Source: an uncultured Clostridium sp. (GTDB lineage: Bacteria > Bacillota_I > Bacilli_A > RF39 > UBA660). Taken from it: a stretch of 63,062 bases of DNA. The position numbers and the translations under genes are program-made. The DNA lies in the NCBI GenBank assembly GCA_947427095.1, contig CANEGO010000006.1, positions 1 to 63,062 of the forward strand, in the 5' to 3' direction. How positions within the stretch are numbered: the first letter of the stretch is position 1; each line of letters opens with the position of its first letter. Of this stretch, positions 52,204-61,461 are shown in pieces. The notes beneath the pieces were generated by a model. It did not search any database and was not told the origin of the DNA. It saw only the letters and a list, made by a program, of their open reading frames with translations.

Positions 52204-52331
52204 AGTATAAATTCACTGCTTTTATTTAGCTAAAAAAGGTAAAATGCTTAAAATTATAAAAAAACAACAAGTTTTAGTAATTTGCATTAATAAAAAATAT
52301 TTTATATATTGTTTTTCGAAGGAGAAATAAT

Positions 52332-53279
52332 ATGTTTACAAGACTTGATACAAAAGAAAACGTAGTAGAAAGACTAAGAAGTGAAAACAAAGTTGTACCG
52401 TTTTTGTTTGATCCGATATTCAAAAGTGTTTTAAAAGATGAGAAAATGAAAGGAGTGCTTTCATTTTTAATAAGTGAGATTACTGGATTGGATAAAAATT
52501 ACGTAATGGAAAACATAGATTTTAAAGATACTGAATTAAAAAGAAATAGGTATTTAGAAAAAGGTAAAATAGCAGATTTAATAGTATATATAGAAAATAA
52601 TATTATTAATATTGAAGCAAATCAGGTGTTAAACAGCGGATTAATAGATAAGAATAATAGTTATCATTATAAGATAGCAAGTGAAATTATAAAAAATAAA
52701 TTAAATCCATTAGTAATACAAATAAATATTGATAGAAAAAACAAGTTTGATAAATTAGTGACTGAATTTAGGCTTAGGGATGAAACTGGCAAGTATGTCT
52801 TGGATGATAAGTTTATAAATTACCATATAAATATAGATAATATTTTAAAAAAAGAGTATAATAAAGACAAGTTAACAAGGCTTGAAAAAATATTATTATT
52901 AATGATAACGGAAGATAAAAACGTTTTAAGACAAATATCTAAAGATGACGAGGAGATGAACTATATGGTAGATAAATTAGAAGAAATGGCTCTTAATGAT
53001 GGTATTGTTGGTTTATATGACAAGGAAAAGGCTATGGAAAGGGTTAATGCAATAAACAAAATGGAAGCCATTAATGAAGGTTTTGCTGAAGGCCTTGAAA
53101 AAGGTATTGAAAAGGGAATTAAAAAAGGTATTGAAAAAGGTATTGAAAAAGGTAAAAAAGAAGGTCTTAATGAAGCAAAAAAGAAAATGGCTAAGAAGAT
53201 GCTTGATGAAGGTATTGACATAGAATTAATTTCTAAAATAACAGAATTACCAAAGAAAGAAATAGAAAAATTAAAATAA
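52332..53279 (+). CDS. Rpn-family PD-(D/E)XK nuclease (recombination-promoting)
   Basis: This 315-residue protein begins 'FLFDPIFKSVLKDEK', then has the nuclease core 'KGKIADLIVYIENNIINIEAN' with Asp, Glu and Asn in the PD-(D/E)XK order. The family is PDDEXK_2/Rpn, linked to DNA cleavage and transposase-like elements. The C-terminal part has a run of GIEKG-type tandem repeats (positions 53095-53160), then a charged helix. It lies between yqxA and the trpS T-box, an accessory insertion in the conserved cluster. AAGGAG precedes the ATG. Confidence 0.85.
   Translation: MFTRLDTKENVVERLRSENKVVPFLFDPIFKSVLKDEKMKGVLSFLISEITGLDKNYVMENIDFKDTELKRNRYLEKGKIADLIVYIENNIINIEANQVLNSGLIDKNNSYHYKIASEIIKNKLNPLVIQINIDRKNKFDKLVTEFRLRDETGKYVLDDKFINYHINIDNILKKEYNKDKLTRLEKILLLMITEDKNVLRQISKDDEEMNYMVDKLEEMALNDGIVGLYDKEKAMERVNAINKMEAINEGFAEGLEKGIEKGIKKGIEKGIEKGKKEGLNEAKKKMAKKMLDEGIDIELISKITELPKKEIEKLK
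53092..53163 (+). repeat. In-frame 12-nt tandem repeats (GIEK)
   Basis: Six near-copies of GGTATTGAAAAA encode consecutive G-[IL]-[EK]-K units. A unit gain or loss stays in frame, so it would change protein length only. Such repeats are common in this protein family. Confidence 0.8.
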
Positions 53280-53287
53280 GATTATGT

Positions 53288-53316
53288 TTGACAAAATAAT
53301 ATTTATTGTATATAAT
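53288..53316 (+). promoter_or_regulatory. Promoter of the T-box/trpS unit
   Basis: -35 TTGACA (53288-53293), 17 bp spacer, -10 TATAAT (53311-53316): consensus sigma-A. Confidence 0.85.
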
Positions 53317-53322
53317 TTGAGC

Positions 53323-53557
53323 ATATTTAAAGTGTTGAGCAAGAGTAGTAGCTAAAGCAAGTATTAAAGAGAGTAATCGTTTGGTGTAAGGTTATATATG
53401 AGTTTTAGTAAATGGACTTGTGAGTGGATACCGAAAATAATAAGTAGGCTATCACGGAAGTTACCCGTTATCTTATAACATATGTATAAATAGTACGTAT
53501 TAGGTGGCATTAAACTTAAGAATAGAGCTCTTATCCTAGTTGGGATAGGAGTTTTTT
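53323..53557 (+). promoter_or_regulatory. T-box riboswitch specific for tRNA-Trp
   Basis: Stem I has the CAAG (53340-53343)/CTTG (53417-53420) base of the specifier loop and the AGAGAGTAA...TTGGTG distal elements. The specifier codon TGG lies at 53413-53415, directly 5' of a purine (A). The T-box segment is AGGTGGCA (53502-53509). Its TGGC pairs with a tRNA GCCA end, which matches the G73 of tRNA-Trp. The final terminator stem CTCTTATCC/GGATAGGAG is at 53528-53551. Binding of uncharged tRNA-Trp should prevent termination, raising trpS expression. Confidence 0.85.
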
Positions 53558-53582
53558 TAAATTTAAGGATGTGAAAAAAATT

Positions 53583-53861
53583 ATGAGTGATGTTAAAACA
53601 CTAAAAAATATATTGTTAGTTAAAAATGTTAAAGAAAGTATTAGGGATAATGAGAATATTATTTTTAAAATTATTCCAGCATTAGAATGTGAAAAGGGCT
53701 TTGATCAAAAAAAATGGTTGGCATCATACAATAAACTATTTACAATACAATTTTGCGATGCGAGTGCGTATGAACCATCTCATGCAAAAAAGATAATTAA
53801 AAACCTTACTGAAATTCAAAAGAAATTAGAAAACAAAGGATGTGTGATAAAATGGTACTAG
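53583..53861 (+). CDS. Small hypothetical protein under T-box control
   Basis: This 92-residue protein begins at ATG 53583 (AAGGATGTGA at 9 nt before); the frame extends to GTG 53571 without a proper site. It lies between the T-box terminator and trpS, so it is likely made when tRNA-Trp is uncharged. It has two Cys and Trp in 'KKWLAS' and 'KWY', and a helical C-terminus. Family not recognised. It may relate to tryptophan stress or be an unrelated passenger. Confidence 0.55.
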   Translation: MSDVKTLKNILLVKNVKESIRDNENIIFKIIPALECEKGFDQKKWLASYNKLFTIQFCDASAYEPSHAKKIIKNLTEIQKKLENKGCVIKWY

Positions 53862-53927
53862 ATAAACGATGGTGCATTATAAATTAGTAAGTAAATAAAA
53901 TAATTAATAAGAAAGAAGGAGTTTATT

Positions 53928-54971
53928 ATGAAAAAGATTATATTAACTGGTGAAAGACCAACTGGACCTTTGCATATTGGACATTATGTTGGTTCATTAA
54001 AAAATAGAGTAAAAATCCAAAACGAAGGAAACTATGACGAAATGTATCTTTTTGCTGCGGATGCTCAAGCTTTAACAGATAACTTTGATAGTCCAGAGAA
54101 AGTACGCAATAATGTACTTGAAGTTGTACTTGACAATTTAGCATGCGGTATAGATCCAAATAAGGTAAATTATTTTATTCAATCTGAAGTGTCCGAGCTT
54201 ACTGAGTTAACATTTTATTATATGAATTTAGTTACGGTAGCTAGATTGCATCGTAACCCTACCGTTAAAGAAGAAATTAAATTACGTGGATTTGAAGAAA
54301 GTATTCCGGCAGGATTTTTTACATATCCTGTAAGTCAGACAGCAGATATTACTGCTTTTATGGCAACTACTATACCTGTTGGAGATGACCAATTGCCAAT
54401 GATTGAGCAAGCTCGTGAAATAGTTAAAAAATTTAACTCTATATATGGAAATACTTTAGTAGAACCTAGTGCATTACTACCTGAAAAAGAAAATGAAAGA
54501 AGATTGGTTGGTATTGATGGTAATGCAAAAATGAGCAAGTCACTTAATAATTGTATATATTTAAAGGATAGTGCTGAGGTAATTAAGAAAAAAGTATTTA
54601 GTATGTATACAGATCCAAATCATATAAAAATTGAGGATCCTGGTAAAGTAGAGGGTAATGTTGTATTTACATACTTAGATGTATTTTGCAAGGAAGATTC
54701 ATTTAAAAAATATTTGCCGAAATATAATAATTTAGATGAATTGAAAGCCCATTATCAAAAAGGTGGTCTAGGGGATATGAAAATCAAGAGATTTTTAAAT
54801 GATGTTATTCAAGAGGAATTAGCTCCTATTAGGGAAAGAAGAGAACAATTAGCAAAAGATCCTGAAAGAATATACGAAATACTAAAACAGGGTACTATTA
54901 ATGCAAGAAAAAAAGCTAGTGAAACTTTAAAAGCTGTTAAGAAAGCTATGATGCTTGATTATTTTGAATAA
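53928..54971 (+). CDS. trpS: Tryptophanyl-tRNA synthetase
   Basis: This 347-residue class I synthetase has 'GPLHIGHYVGS' (HIGH) near residue 12 and 'NAKMSKSLNN' (KMSKS) near 201. 'DAQALTDN' and 'VGDDQLP' bind tryptophan and AMP. It charges tRNA-Trp and is controlled by the T-box upstream. AGAAGGAG precedes the ATG. Confidence 0.97.
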   Translation: MKKIILTGERPTGPLHIGHYVGSLKNRVKIQNEGNYDEMYLFAADAQALTDNFDSPEKVRNNVLEVVLDNLACGIDPNKVNYFIQSEVSELTELTFYYMNLVTVARLHRNPTVKEEIKLRGFEESIPAGFFTYPVSQTADITAFMATTIPVGDDQLPMIEQAREIVKKFNSIYGNTLVEPSALLPEKENERRLVGIDGNAKMSKSLNNCIYLKDSAEVIKKKVFSMYTDPNHIKIEDPGKVEGNVVFTYLDVFCKEDSFKKYLPKYNNLDELKAHYQKGGLGDMKIKRFLNDVIQEELAPIRERREQLAKDPERIYEILKQGTINARKKASETLKAVKKAMMLDYFE

Positions 54972-55002
54972 AGAGTCTTTTTATATGAGACTTTTCTTCT
55001 TT
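54970..55002 (+). terminator. Rho-independent terminator
   Basis: AAAGAGTCT pairs with AGACTTTT around TTTTATATG, followed by T-rich sequence. Confidence 0.65.
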
Positions 55003-55033
55003 TATTTGATATAATTGCAAACAGGTGAGTTAC

Positions 55034-56830
55034 ATGAAAAAAGAAAACATAAGAAACTTTAGTATTATCGCACATATAGACCATGGAAAGTCTACCCTTG
55101 CTGATAGAATAATGGAAAAAACAGGTGCGGTAACTAAAAGGGAGCTTAAAGAACAACTTTTAGACTCAATGGATTTAGAAAGAGAGCGTGGTATAACGAT
55201 AAAACTAAATGCTATTGAGCTAAAATATAAAAAAGATAATGAGGAATACCTGCTTCATTTAATTGATACACCTGGTCACGTAGACTTTTCATATGAGGTA
55301 TCAAGGTCACTAGCTGCGTGTGAAGGAGCAATACTTGTTGTTGATGCGGCTCAAGGAATAGAAGCGCAAACGCTAGCTAACCTTTATCTTGCAATGGAAA
55401 ATAACTTAACAATAATACCAATTATTAATAAGATAGATTTACCTAACGCAGATGTAGAAAAGGTAAAAAAAGAAATAGTTGATACCTTTGGTTTTAAAGA
55501 AGAAGAAATAATATTAACCAGTGCTAAAACAGGTGTTGGAATAGAAGAACTATTAGATGCTATAGTAGATAGAATTCCTAGTCCTAAAATGGATGATACT
55601 GACAAATTGCAAGCGCTTATATTTGATAGTTTTTATGAATCGTATAGAGGCGCTATTATTTGGACAAGAATAGTAAATGGTAAGGTGTCTGTTGGTGATA
55701 AAATTAAGATGGTTTCAACTGGTATGGAGTATGAAGTGGTAGAACTTGGAAAACACGACCCTAAGGAAAGAAAGGTTGGTACATTATCCGCTGGGGAAGT
55801 TGGATATTTATGTGCTTCTATAAAAAGTGTCAGTGATATAAAAGTAGGAGATACAATAACGCTCGCTAAAAATCCAGGAGAATTACTTCCTGGTTATAAG
55901 CCTATGAAGCCAATGGTTTTCTGCGGCCTTTATCCAATCGAGTCAAATAAATACACTGATCTTAGGGATGCTTTAGAAAAACTAAAGTTAAATGATGCAG
56001 CTCTTATCTTTGAACCAGAGACCTCTACTGCATTGGGATTTGGTTTTAGATGTGGCTTTTTAGGGATGCTTCATATGGATGTAACTCAAGAGAGAATTGA
56101 AAGAGAGTTTAAAATAGATATAATTGCAACCTCTCCTTCGGTAGTTTATGAAGTAATTAAAACAAACGAAGAAAAAATATTGGTTGATAATCCAAATAAG
56201 ATGCCTGAAAGACAATTAATAAAAGAGATAAAAGAGCCTTACATAAAGACAAATATCTTTGTTCCAAGTGAGTTTATTGGTCCTGTTATGGAACTTTGCC
56301 AGAATAAACGTGGTTCTTATATAAACATGGATTACATTAATACTACTAGAGTAAACATTCACTATGAAATACCACTTTCTGAAGTTGTTTATGACTTCTT
56401 TGATAAATTAAAGAGTTTTACTAAAGGTTATGCATCTTTTGATTACGAGGTGATTGGTTATAAACCTAGTAACTTAGTTAAAATGGATATCTTAATAAAT
56501 GGTGAAGCGGTTGATGCTTTATCAATTATAACGCATAAAGATTTTGCTTATCAAAGGGGTAAGATGGTAGTAGAAAACTTAAAAAAATTAATTCCAAGAC
56601 AATTATTTGAAGTCCCTATCCAAGCGGTAATAGGTACTAAAGTAATTGCTAGAAGCGATATTAAAGCCATGAAGAAAAACGTACTTGCAAAATGTTATGG
56701 TGGAGATGTTTCTAGAAAAAGAAAACTTTTAGAAAAACAAAAAGAAGGTAAAAAAAGAATGAAACGCGTAGGTAACGTAGAAATACCGCAGGAAGCATTT
56801 TTATCAGTTTTAAGTGTAGGTGATGAATGA
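55034..56830 (+). CDS. lepA: Elongation factor 4 (LepA)
   Basis: This 598-residue translational GTPase has '[11 protein letters not shown]' P-loop, 'RGITI', 'DTPGH' and 'NKIDL', then the EF-G-like domains and the LepA-specific C-terminal domain. It acts on stalled or translocating ribosomes. ATG 55034 follows AGGTGAG. In the canonical order it is preceded by spoIIP and followed by hemW. Confidence 0.98.
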   Translation: MKKENIRNFSIIAHIDHGKSTLADRIMEKTGAVTKRELKEQLLDSMDLERERGITIKLNAIELKYKKDNEEYLLHLIDTPGHVDFSYEVSRSLAACEGAILVVDAAQGIEAQTLANLYLAMENNLTIIPIINKIDLPNADVEKVKKEIVDTFGFKEEEIILTSAKTGVGIEELLDAIVDRIPSPKMDDTDKLQALIFDSFYESYRGAIIWTRIVNGKVSVGDKIKMVSTGMEYEVVELGKHDPKERKVGTLSAGEVGYLCASIKSVSDIKVGDTITLAKNPGELLPGYKPMKPMVFCGLYPIESNKYTDLRDALEKLKLNDAALIFEPETSTALGFGFRCGFLGMLHMDVTQERIEREFKIDIIATSPSVVYEVIKTNEEKILVDNPNKMPERQLIKEIKEPYIKTNIFVPSEFIGPVMELCQNKRGSYINMDYINTTRVNIHYEIPLSEVVYDFFDKLKSFTKGYASFDYEVIGYKPSNLVKMDILINGEAVDALSIITHKDFAYQRGKMVVENLKKLIPRQLFEVPIQAVIGTKVIARSDIKAMKKNVLAKCYGGDVSRKRKLLEKQKEGKKRMKRVGNVEIPQEAFLSVLSVGDE

Positions 56831-56868
56831 TGATAGAATATATTGTGCATAAAGATGGAGGAGTAGTT

Positions 56869-57603
56869 ATGTTCCTTATCATGGATAACCTTTTTTTAGA
56901 ATTGAAAATGAGTGATCAAGATATTAATTTTATTGATGGGTATGCTGTTATAGAATTTGAAGTAGAAGGATTATGTTATGTAAGTGGTATAATTGACAGT
57001 AATTATAAAATTGTGACACCATTTAATGTTTCAAAAGATGATTTGAAATCTATTACTTTATTTAAAAATAAAAAAGCTATTTATGAAACTACTGATGAAA
57101 AAGGTGATCAAACGTTTTTATTAATTGATCTTGAAAAACCATTAAACCAAACGGGTGAAAATACGAAACCTAAGTTAAACGTAATGATGAAGTTTGATGG
57201 TTATGATGATTTAAGTGATGAAATGGCGATTGTCTTAATTGATAATGAGTATATGGTTTTAGACGTAAGTAATGTTAAACTCTCAAACATTAAATTTGAC
57301 GATATATTAGAAAGCAAGAATAAAGATGGCAACATTCAAACCATTGGTGTTAAAAACGTGGGATATACATATCAATCTTTGGATTCAGATGTATATTATA
57401 TGGATAAAGATTATATGCCATCATATAATTTGTTTTTTCACCTTTCATCTAATGGTACGATAATTAATCCTATATATTTTAATAATATTGAGCTTTGGAT
57501 TCAAGAAGAAAAATTAGATGACTTAGATTATATCGCTAGTGTGGTTAACGATAATTTTATAAATCAAAAGAAAGAAAAAGCTATATGCAAAGTACTTCAG
57601 TAA
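56869..57603 (+). CDS. Hypothetical protein inserted between lepA and hemW
   Basis: This protein of about 244 residues has beta-rich segments resembling loose WG-like repeats ('EGLCYVSGIIDSNYKIVTPF', 'DNEYMVLDVSNVKLS', 'SNGTIINPIYFNNI'). There is no signal peptide or membrane segment. ATG 56869 follows GGAGGAG; earlier in-frame ATG 56827 overlaps the lepA stop. It overlaps hemW by 19 bp. Not recognised; Bacillus has nothing here. Confidence 0.5.
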   Translation: MFLIMDNLFLELKMSDQDINFIDGYAVIEFEVEGLCYVSGIIDSNYKIVTPFNVSKDDLKSITLFKNKKAIYETTDEKGDQTFLLIDLEKPLNQTGENTKPKLNVMMKFDGYDDLSDEMAIVLIDNEYMVLDVSNVKLSNIKFDDILESKNKDGNIQTIGVKNVGYTYQSLDSDVYYMDKDYMPSYNLFFHLSSNGTIINPIYFNNIELWIQEEKLDDLDYIASVVNDNFINQKKEKAICKVLQ

Positions 57604-58697
57604 AATCAGCATATATACATATCCCATTTTGTAAAAGTATATGTACGTATTGTGATTTTTGTAAAAACTTTTATGATGAAAACACAGTAAATAATTATCT
57701 AAGTTCATTAGAAAGGGAAATTGAAACTAGTTACAAAGAAGAAATACTAGATACATTATACATAGGTGGTGGAACTCCAAGTTTTCTGTCAAGTTCTAAT
57801 TTAAATAAATTGTTTAGTATTTTAAAAAGGCTTAAGTTATCAAAAACTTATGAGTTTACTTTTGAATGTAATTATGATGATATCACAGAAAAATTACTTT
57901 TGTTATTAAAAGAAAATAGGGTAAATAGATTAAGTATCGGTATTCAAACCTTTAACGAAAAATATCAAAATATTTTAAATAGAAAAATAAATAAAAAAGA
58001 AATGATAGATACTATTAATTTATCAAAAAGATACTTTGATAACATTAACATTGATTTAATGTATGCACTACCGCAAGAAAGCACTAAAGATTTAGAAAGT
58101 GATTTAAATACCTTTATAGATCTAGATGTAAAACATATTAGTACGTACGCTTTAATTATTGAAGAGCATACCAAATTAGGGTTAAGTAATATAAAAGAAT
58201 TAGATGAAGATATACAAAACAAAATGTATTATAAAATAGTTAGTAAATTAAAAGATAACGGATATAATCATTATGAATTAAGCAATTTTTCTAAAGATGG
58301 ATTTTCTTCTAAACATAATTTAACATATTGGAATAATGAACAGTATTACGGCTTTGGAGCAGGAGCCTCTGGCTTTATAAATAATGTTAGATATGATAAT
58401 ACTAAAAGTATTATAAATTACATAAATGGCAAGCGTTTGGTTTATGAAGAAAATATTGATAAAAGTCAAATGATAAAAGATGAGATTATGTTAGGTTTTA
58501 GAAAAACAAACGGAATTAATAAGAAAGATTTTAAAGATAAATATAAAATGGAACTTAAAGATGTATTTAATATTAATGAGATGATTAAGGATGGTTTATT
58601 AAAGGAAACCCCGTTAAATGTGTTTATTTCACCAGAGTATCTATTCGTATCAAACGAAATAATTTTAAAGGTAATTTCTAACTGTAACTTGAACTAA
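57585..58697 (+). CDS. hemW: Heme chaperone HemW (radical SAM)
   Basis: This 370-residue radical SAM protein has the iron-sulfur motif CxxxCxxC as 'CKSICTYCDFC' near residue 18, and 'IHIPFC' before it. 'GGGTPSFLS' and 'SIGIQTFNEKYQN' are HemW/HemN family signs. HemW delivers heme; true HemN oxidase activity is unlikely. The ATG lies within the end of the previous gene, indicating coupling. Confidence 0.92.
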   Translation: MQSTSVKSAYIHIPFCKSICTYCDFCKNFYDENTVNNYLSSLEREIETSYKEEILDTLYIGGGTPSFLSSSNLNKLFSILKRLKLSKTYEFTFECNYDDITEKLLLLLKENRVNRLSIGIQTFNEKYQNILNRKINKKEMIDTINLSKRYFDNINIDLMYALPQESTKDLESDLNTFIDLDVKHISTYALIIEEHTKLGLSNIKELDEDIQNKMYYKIVSKLKDNGYNHYELSNFSKDGFSSKHNLTYWNNEQYYGFGAGASGFINNVRYDNTKSIINYINGKRLVYEENIDKSQMIKDEIMLGFRKTNGINKKDFKDKYKMELKDVFNINEMIKDGLLKETPLNVFISPEYLFVSNEIILKVISNCNLN

Positions 58698-58742
58698 TGA
58701 TTAAAATAAGATATAATGTTACTATGATATGGAGGTATGGCT

Positions 58743-59177
58743 ATGGATACTAATAATAAAGAGGAAATAATTGAAGAATTAGATGATATTGAATCAGTTG
58801 AACAAAATGATGGTTTATTAACTAATGATATAGTTCCAGATAAAATAATAGATAGTGATGTAAATGATACTGAGAAAAGTGAATCTGTTAATAATTCTTT
58901 AGAAAGTACAGTGCTTTTAGAAGATAGTATAGAACCTTCAATTGTTGAAGAAACTAATCCATCTAAGGACGATGAAAATAGCATTGATAATGATTTAAAA
59001 AAAGATGGTAATAACGAAGGAAAGACGTATGAAACAGTAGAACAAACTTTAGAAGAAAAACCTAAAAAGAAAAAAGCACCTTTAATAGTTTTACTTTCAA
59101 TTCTTTTAGTTATTGATGTTGTAGCATTAGTTATATACATAATAGGAATAGAAAAAGTTTTAAGTTTTATTAAGTAA
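58743..59177 (+). CDS. Acidic C-tail-anchored membrane protein
   Basis: This 144-residue protein has a very acidic N-terminal 100 residues (Asp/Glu/Asn/Ser-rich), then 'KPKKKKAP' and one C-terminal membrane segment (about 118-140). It is probably tail-anchored. ATG 58743 is 6 nt from GGAGGT. Unrecognised; in the hemW-hrcA interval. Confidence 0.5.
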   Translation: MDTNNKEEIIEELDDIESVEQNDGLLTNDIVPDKIIDSDVNDTEKSESVNNSLESTVLLEDSIEPSIVEETNPSKDDENSIDNDLKKDGNNEGKTYETVEQTLEEKPKKKKAPLIVLLSILLVIDVVALVIYIIGIEKVLSFIK

Positions 59178-59205
59178 CAGTAACATTTGTTGCTTTTTTT
59201 ACATT
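59175..59205 (+). terminator. Rho-independent terminator
   Basis: AAGTAACA pairs with TGTTGCTT, followed by T's. Confidence 0.65.
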
Positions 59206-59268
59206 TTATATTGAAAATTATTCATATTTTAGTATAATAAGAGCACTTAAGAAGAAGGGAAAATAAAT

Positions 59269-60348
59269 ATGCAAGTGGATTTAATTAGGAAGTTATATAA
59301 TAAATATAATTTTAAGGATGAAATGATTAGTAAAGATTTAATGAATAAATTATTACAGGAAGATAATAAATTAATAGAATCCATAATAAATAGTAATAAG
59401 GATCTTAGCAAAATAGAAAATTATTTTAATGATCGTTATTTTAAACTTTTTGATACCGACACTAAAATTTTAATTTTAGAAAAAGATGATGGGTCTTTTT
59501 ATAAGTTAAAAGAAGTGTTTGATTGTATTAATGAAAAAATAAGACCAGAAATATTAAGTGCTTTATATGAGTGCCCTAACAAATCCTTCCTTGATATTGG
59601 TATCGAATATCTTTCTTGGCAAAAAAAAGATGACATTAAAAGAAAATATATTTCAGATTTATTTAAAATTATTTTAAATTCTCCAACTGAAAAACATGCT
59701 ATTATAGCCCAAAAAACCGCACTTTGTATAAATGCTAACGATTCTGGCAAAGTAGTAGAGTTAACTAGTATTGTTGCGAATGCAAAGACAGGTTTTAATG
59801 CTGAATATGCTTACTATGTTATACGCGATATAAAAGGTGATAAATTAAAACAAATAATAGTAGAATTAGCGAGTACTATTGCAAATGCAAATACAGACGA
59901 TAATGCTAAATATGCTTGCTATTTTATTCGTGGTGGTATAAGCCGCAAGATATGTCCAAAAACACTAGAATTAACTAAGCTGTACGCTACTATTAATCCA
60001 GAATATTTATCCGGTGTAAAGAATATGGTTGAAAAGGGATTTTCTGATGTAGTATTTAGTTTATTAGATACGTTTAAATCAGATATGAACGCTAATAATT
60101 TTAATGCAATTTTAAATTTACTTTTAAGCGGTGAATATGAAAAAAGTAATAATCCAATAACTAGTTTTGAAAAAATATTAAAATCAACTGATGATTATAT
60201 ACCTTTTGGTGTTGTTTATGACTTTTCTGATATAGATGCGGTTAAAGGGGCAGAAGAATTAAACAAAGAATTTCCTGGAATTGATATAAAGAGTAGTACC
60301 TATATTAAGACAAGAAAGTCTAAAAAAACAAACAATAAAAATAATTGA
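59269..60348 (+). CDS. Hypothetical helical repeat protein
   Basis: This 359-residue protein has tandem helical repeats in the middle (about residues 145-230). 'VELTSIVANAKTGFNAEYA' and 'VELASTIANANTDDNAKYA' are two copies, and the DNA is also repeated. The ends are predicted helical with no membrane segment; a basic Lys-rich tail closes it. The repeats suggest an alpha-solenoid protein-binding role. AGAAGGGA precedes the ATG. It occupies the position just upstream of hrcA. Confidence 0.5.
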   Translation: MQVDLIRKLYNKYNFKDEMISKDLMNKLLQEDNKLIESIINSNKDLSKIENYFNDRYFKLFDTDTKILILEKDDGSFYKLKEVFDCINEKIRPEILSALYECPNKSFLDIGIEYLSWQKKDDIKRKYISDLFKIILNSPTEKHAIIAQKTALCINANDSGKVVELTSIVANAKTGFNAEYAYYVIRDIKGDKLKQIIVELASTIANANTDDNAKYACYFIRGGISRKICPKTLELTKLYATINPEYLSGVKNMVEKGFSDVVFSLLDTFKSDMNANNFNAILNLLLSGEYEKSNNPITSFEKILKSTDDYIPFGVVYDFSDIDAVKGAEELNKEFPGIDIKSSTYIKTRKSKKTNNKNN

Positions 60349-60376
60349 AACTTATTTTGATAGGTTTCTTTTTTTA
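60348..60376 (+). terminator. Rho-independent terminator
   Basis: GAAAC(T) pairs with (A)GGTTTC, followed by T's, before the hrcA promoter. Confidence 0.6.
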
Positions 60377-60393
60377 TAATTTTTAATCATTTT

Positions 60394-60436
60394 TTAGCAC
60401 TCATGTATTGACATTGCTAAATTTGCATATTATAAT
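60394..60436 (+). promoter_or_regulatory. hrcA-grpE-dnaK promoter with CIRCE-like operator
   Basis: The promoter is TTGACA (60408-60413), 17 bp, TATAAT (60431-60436). A CIRCE-like inverted repeat overlaps the -35: left arm TTAGCACTC (60394-60402) is consensus, spacer 9 bp, right arm CATTGCTAA (60412-60420) has two mismatches to GAGTGCTAA. HrcA binding here would block RNA polymerase until heat or chaperone demand frees it. Confidence 0.85.
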
Positions 60437-60468
60437 ACTGTTAGACTACAAAAAAGAAGGTGATAGAT

Positions 60469-61458
60469 TTGTTAAGTGAAAGACAACGTAAGCTTCTTAA
60501 ACTTATTGTAGAAGAGTATATTAAAACTGCTAATCCGGTTGGATCATCTGGTTTATGTGATGAACTTAATTGTTCATCAGCAACGATAAGAAATGAGATG
60601 GCATACTTAGAAGACGTAGGATATTTAGAAAAAACTCATACGTCTAGTGGTAGAATTCCAAGTGAAGCAGGATATAGATATTACGTAGATAATTTAATGA
60701 AGTCAAAGGAAATGACTGGAGAGGACGTACTTAAACTTCAAAGGATATTTGATAATAAACAACTTGTTTTATCAGACGTAATAACCAAAAGTATGGAAAT
60801 AATATCTGAGATAACTAATTGTACTTCGGTGGTTTTAGGTTCAAGTAGTTCTTATAATAAGCTTAAGCAAGTAGAAGTAGTTCCGTTTGATGATAATAAA
60901 GTTATTGCGATTGTAATAACTGATAAAGGACACATTGAACACAAAGAACTTAACGTTGGAGAAAACGTAAATCCTTCTGAAATTAAAAAGGTAGTTGAGT
61001 TAATTAATAAGCTTCTTGTTGGAACACCACTTGATGAGGTAAGTGCTAAACTAGAATTTGAAATCAAGCCAATAATCGGTAATTACGTTAAGTCTCACGA
61101 AACTTTATATCAGGCATTTTATAATGCTTTTAATGAGTTTTCTTTTAAAAGCCATATGCATATGGCTGGAAGAACAAAATTGCTTGATTACCAGGAATTT
61201 GATAACGTTTCCAAAATAAAGGAAATTCTAAACAAGTTTGATGATGATAACATGGTAAGAAAAATTGAAGCTGACGATAATGATATTAACGTATATATTG
61301 GGCATGAGAATAATTTTGACGATAACGTATCGGTTATTAAAACTAAATATTGTTTAAATGGGGAAGAGGGAACTATTGCAATAGTAGGACCTAAGAGAAT
61401 GGACTACGAAAGAGTAGTAACACTGCTTAACTTCATTAAAAATAATATAGAAAGGTAG
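60469..61458 (+). CDS. hrcA: Heat-inducible transcription repressor HrcA
   Basis: This 329-residue repressor has an N-terminal winged helix with 'ATIRNEMAYLEDVGYLEKTHTSSGRIPSEAGYRYYVD' pattern (residues about 40-77). The C-terminal ligand domain ends 'GTIAIVGPKRMDYERV'. TTG 60469 gives the usual 'LSERQRKLL' start and follows GAAGGTGAT; an in-frame GTG at 60460 overlaps that site. It controls its own operon through the CIRCE-like element. Confidence 0.95.
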   Translation: MLSERQRKLLKLIVEEYIKTANPVGSSGLCDELNCSSATIRNEMAYLEDVGYLEKTHTSSGRIPSEAGYRYYVDNLMKSKEMTGEDVLKLQRIFDNKQLVLSDVITKSMEIISEITNCTSVVLGSSSSYNKLKQVEVVPFDDNKVIAIVITDKGHIEHKELNVGENVNPSEIKKVVELINKLLVGTPLDEVSAKLEFEIKPIIGNYVKSHETLYQAFYNAFNEFSFKSHMHMAGRTKLLDYQEFDNVSKIKEILNKFDDDNMVRKIEADDNDINVYIGHENNFDDNVSVIKTKYCLNGEEGTIAIVGPKRMDYERVVTLLNFIKNNIER

Positions 61459-61461
61459 CGT

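Noticed and set aside
58694-59140. Minus-strand frame opposite the acidic tail-anchored gene
   Set aside because: The + strand gene has a GGAGGT site and clear topology; the opposite frame is its shadow.
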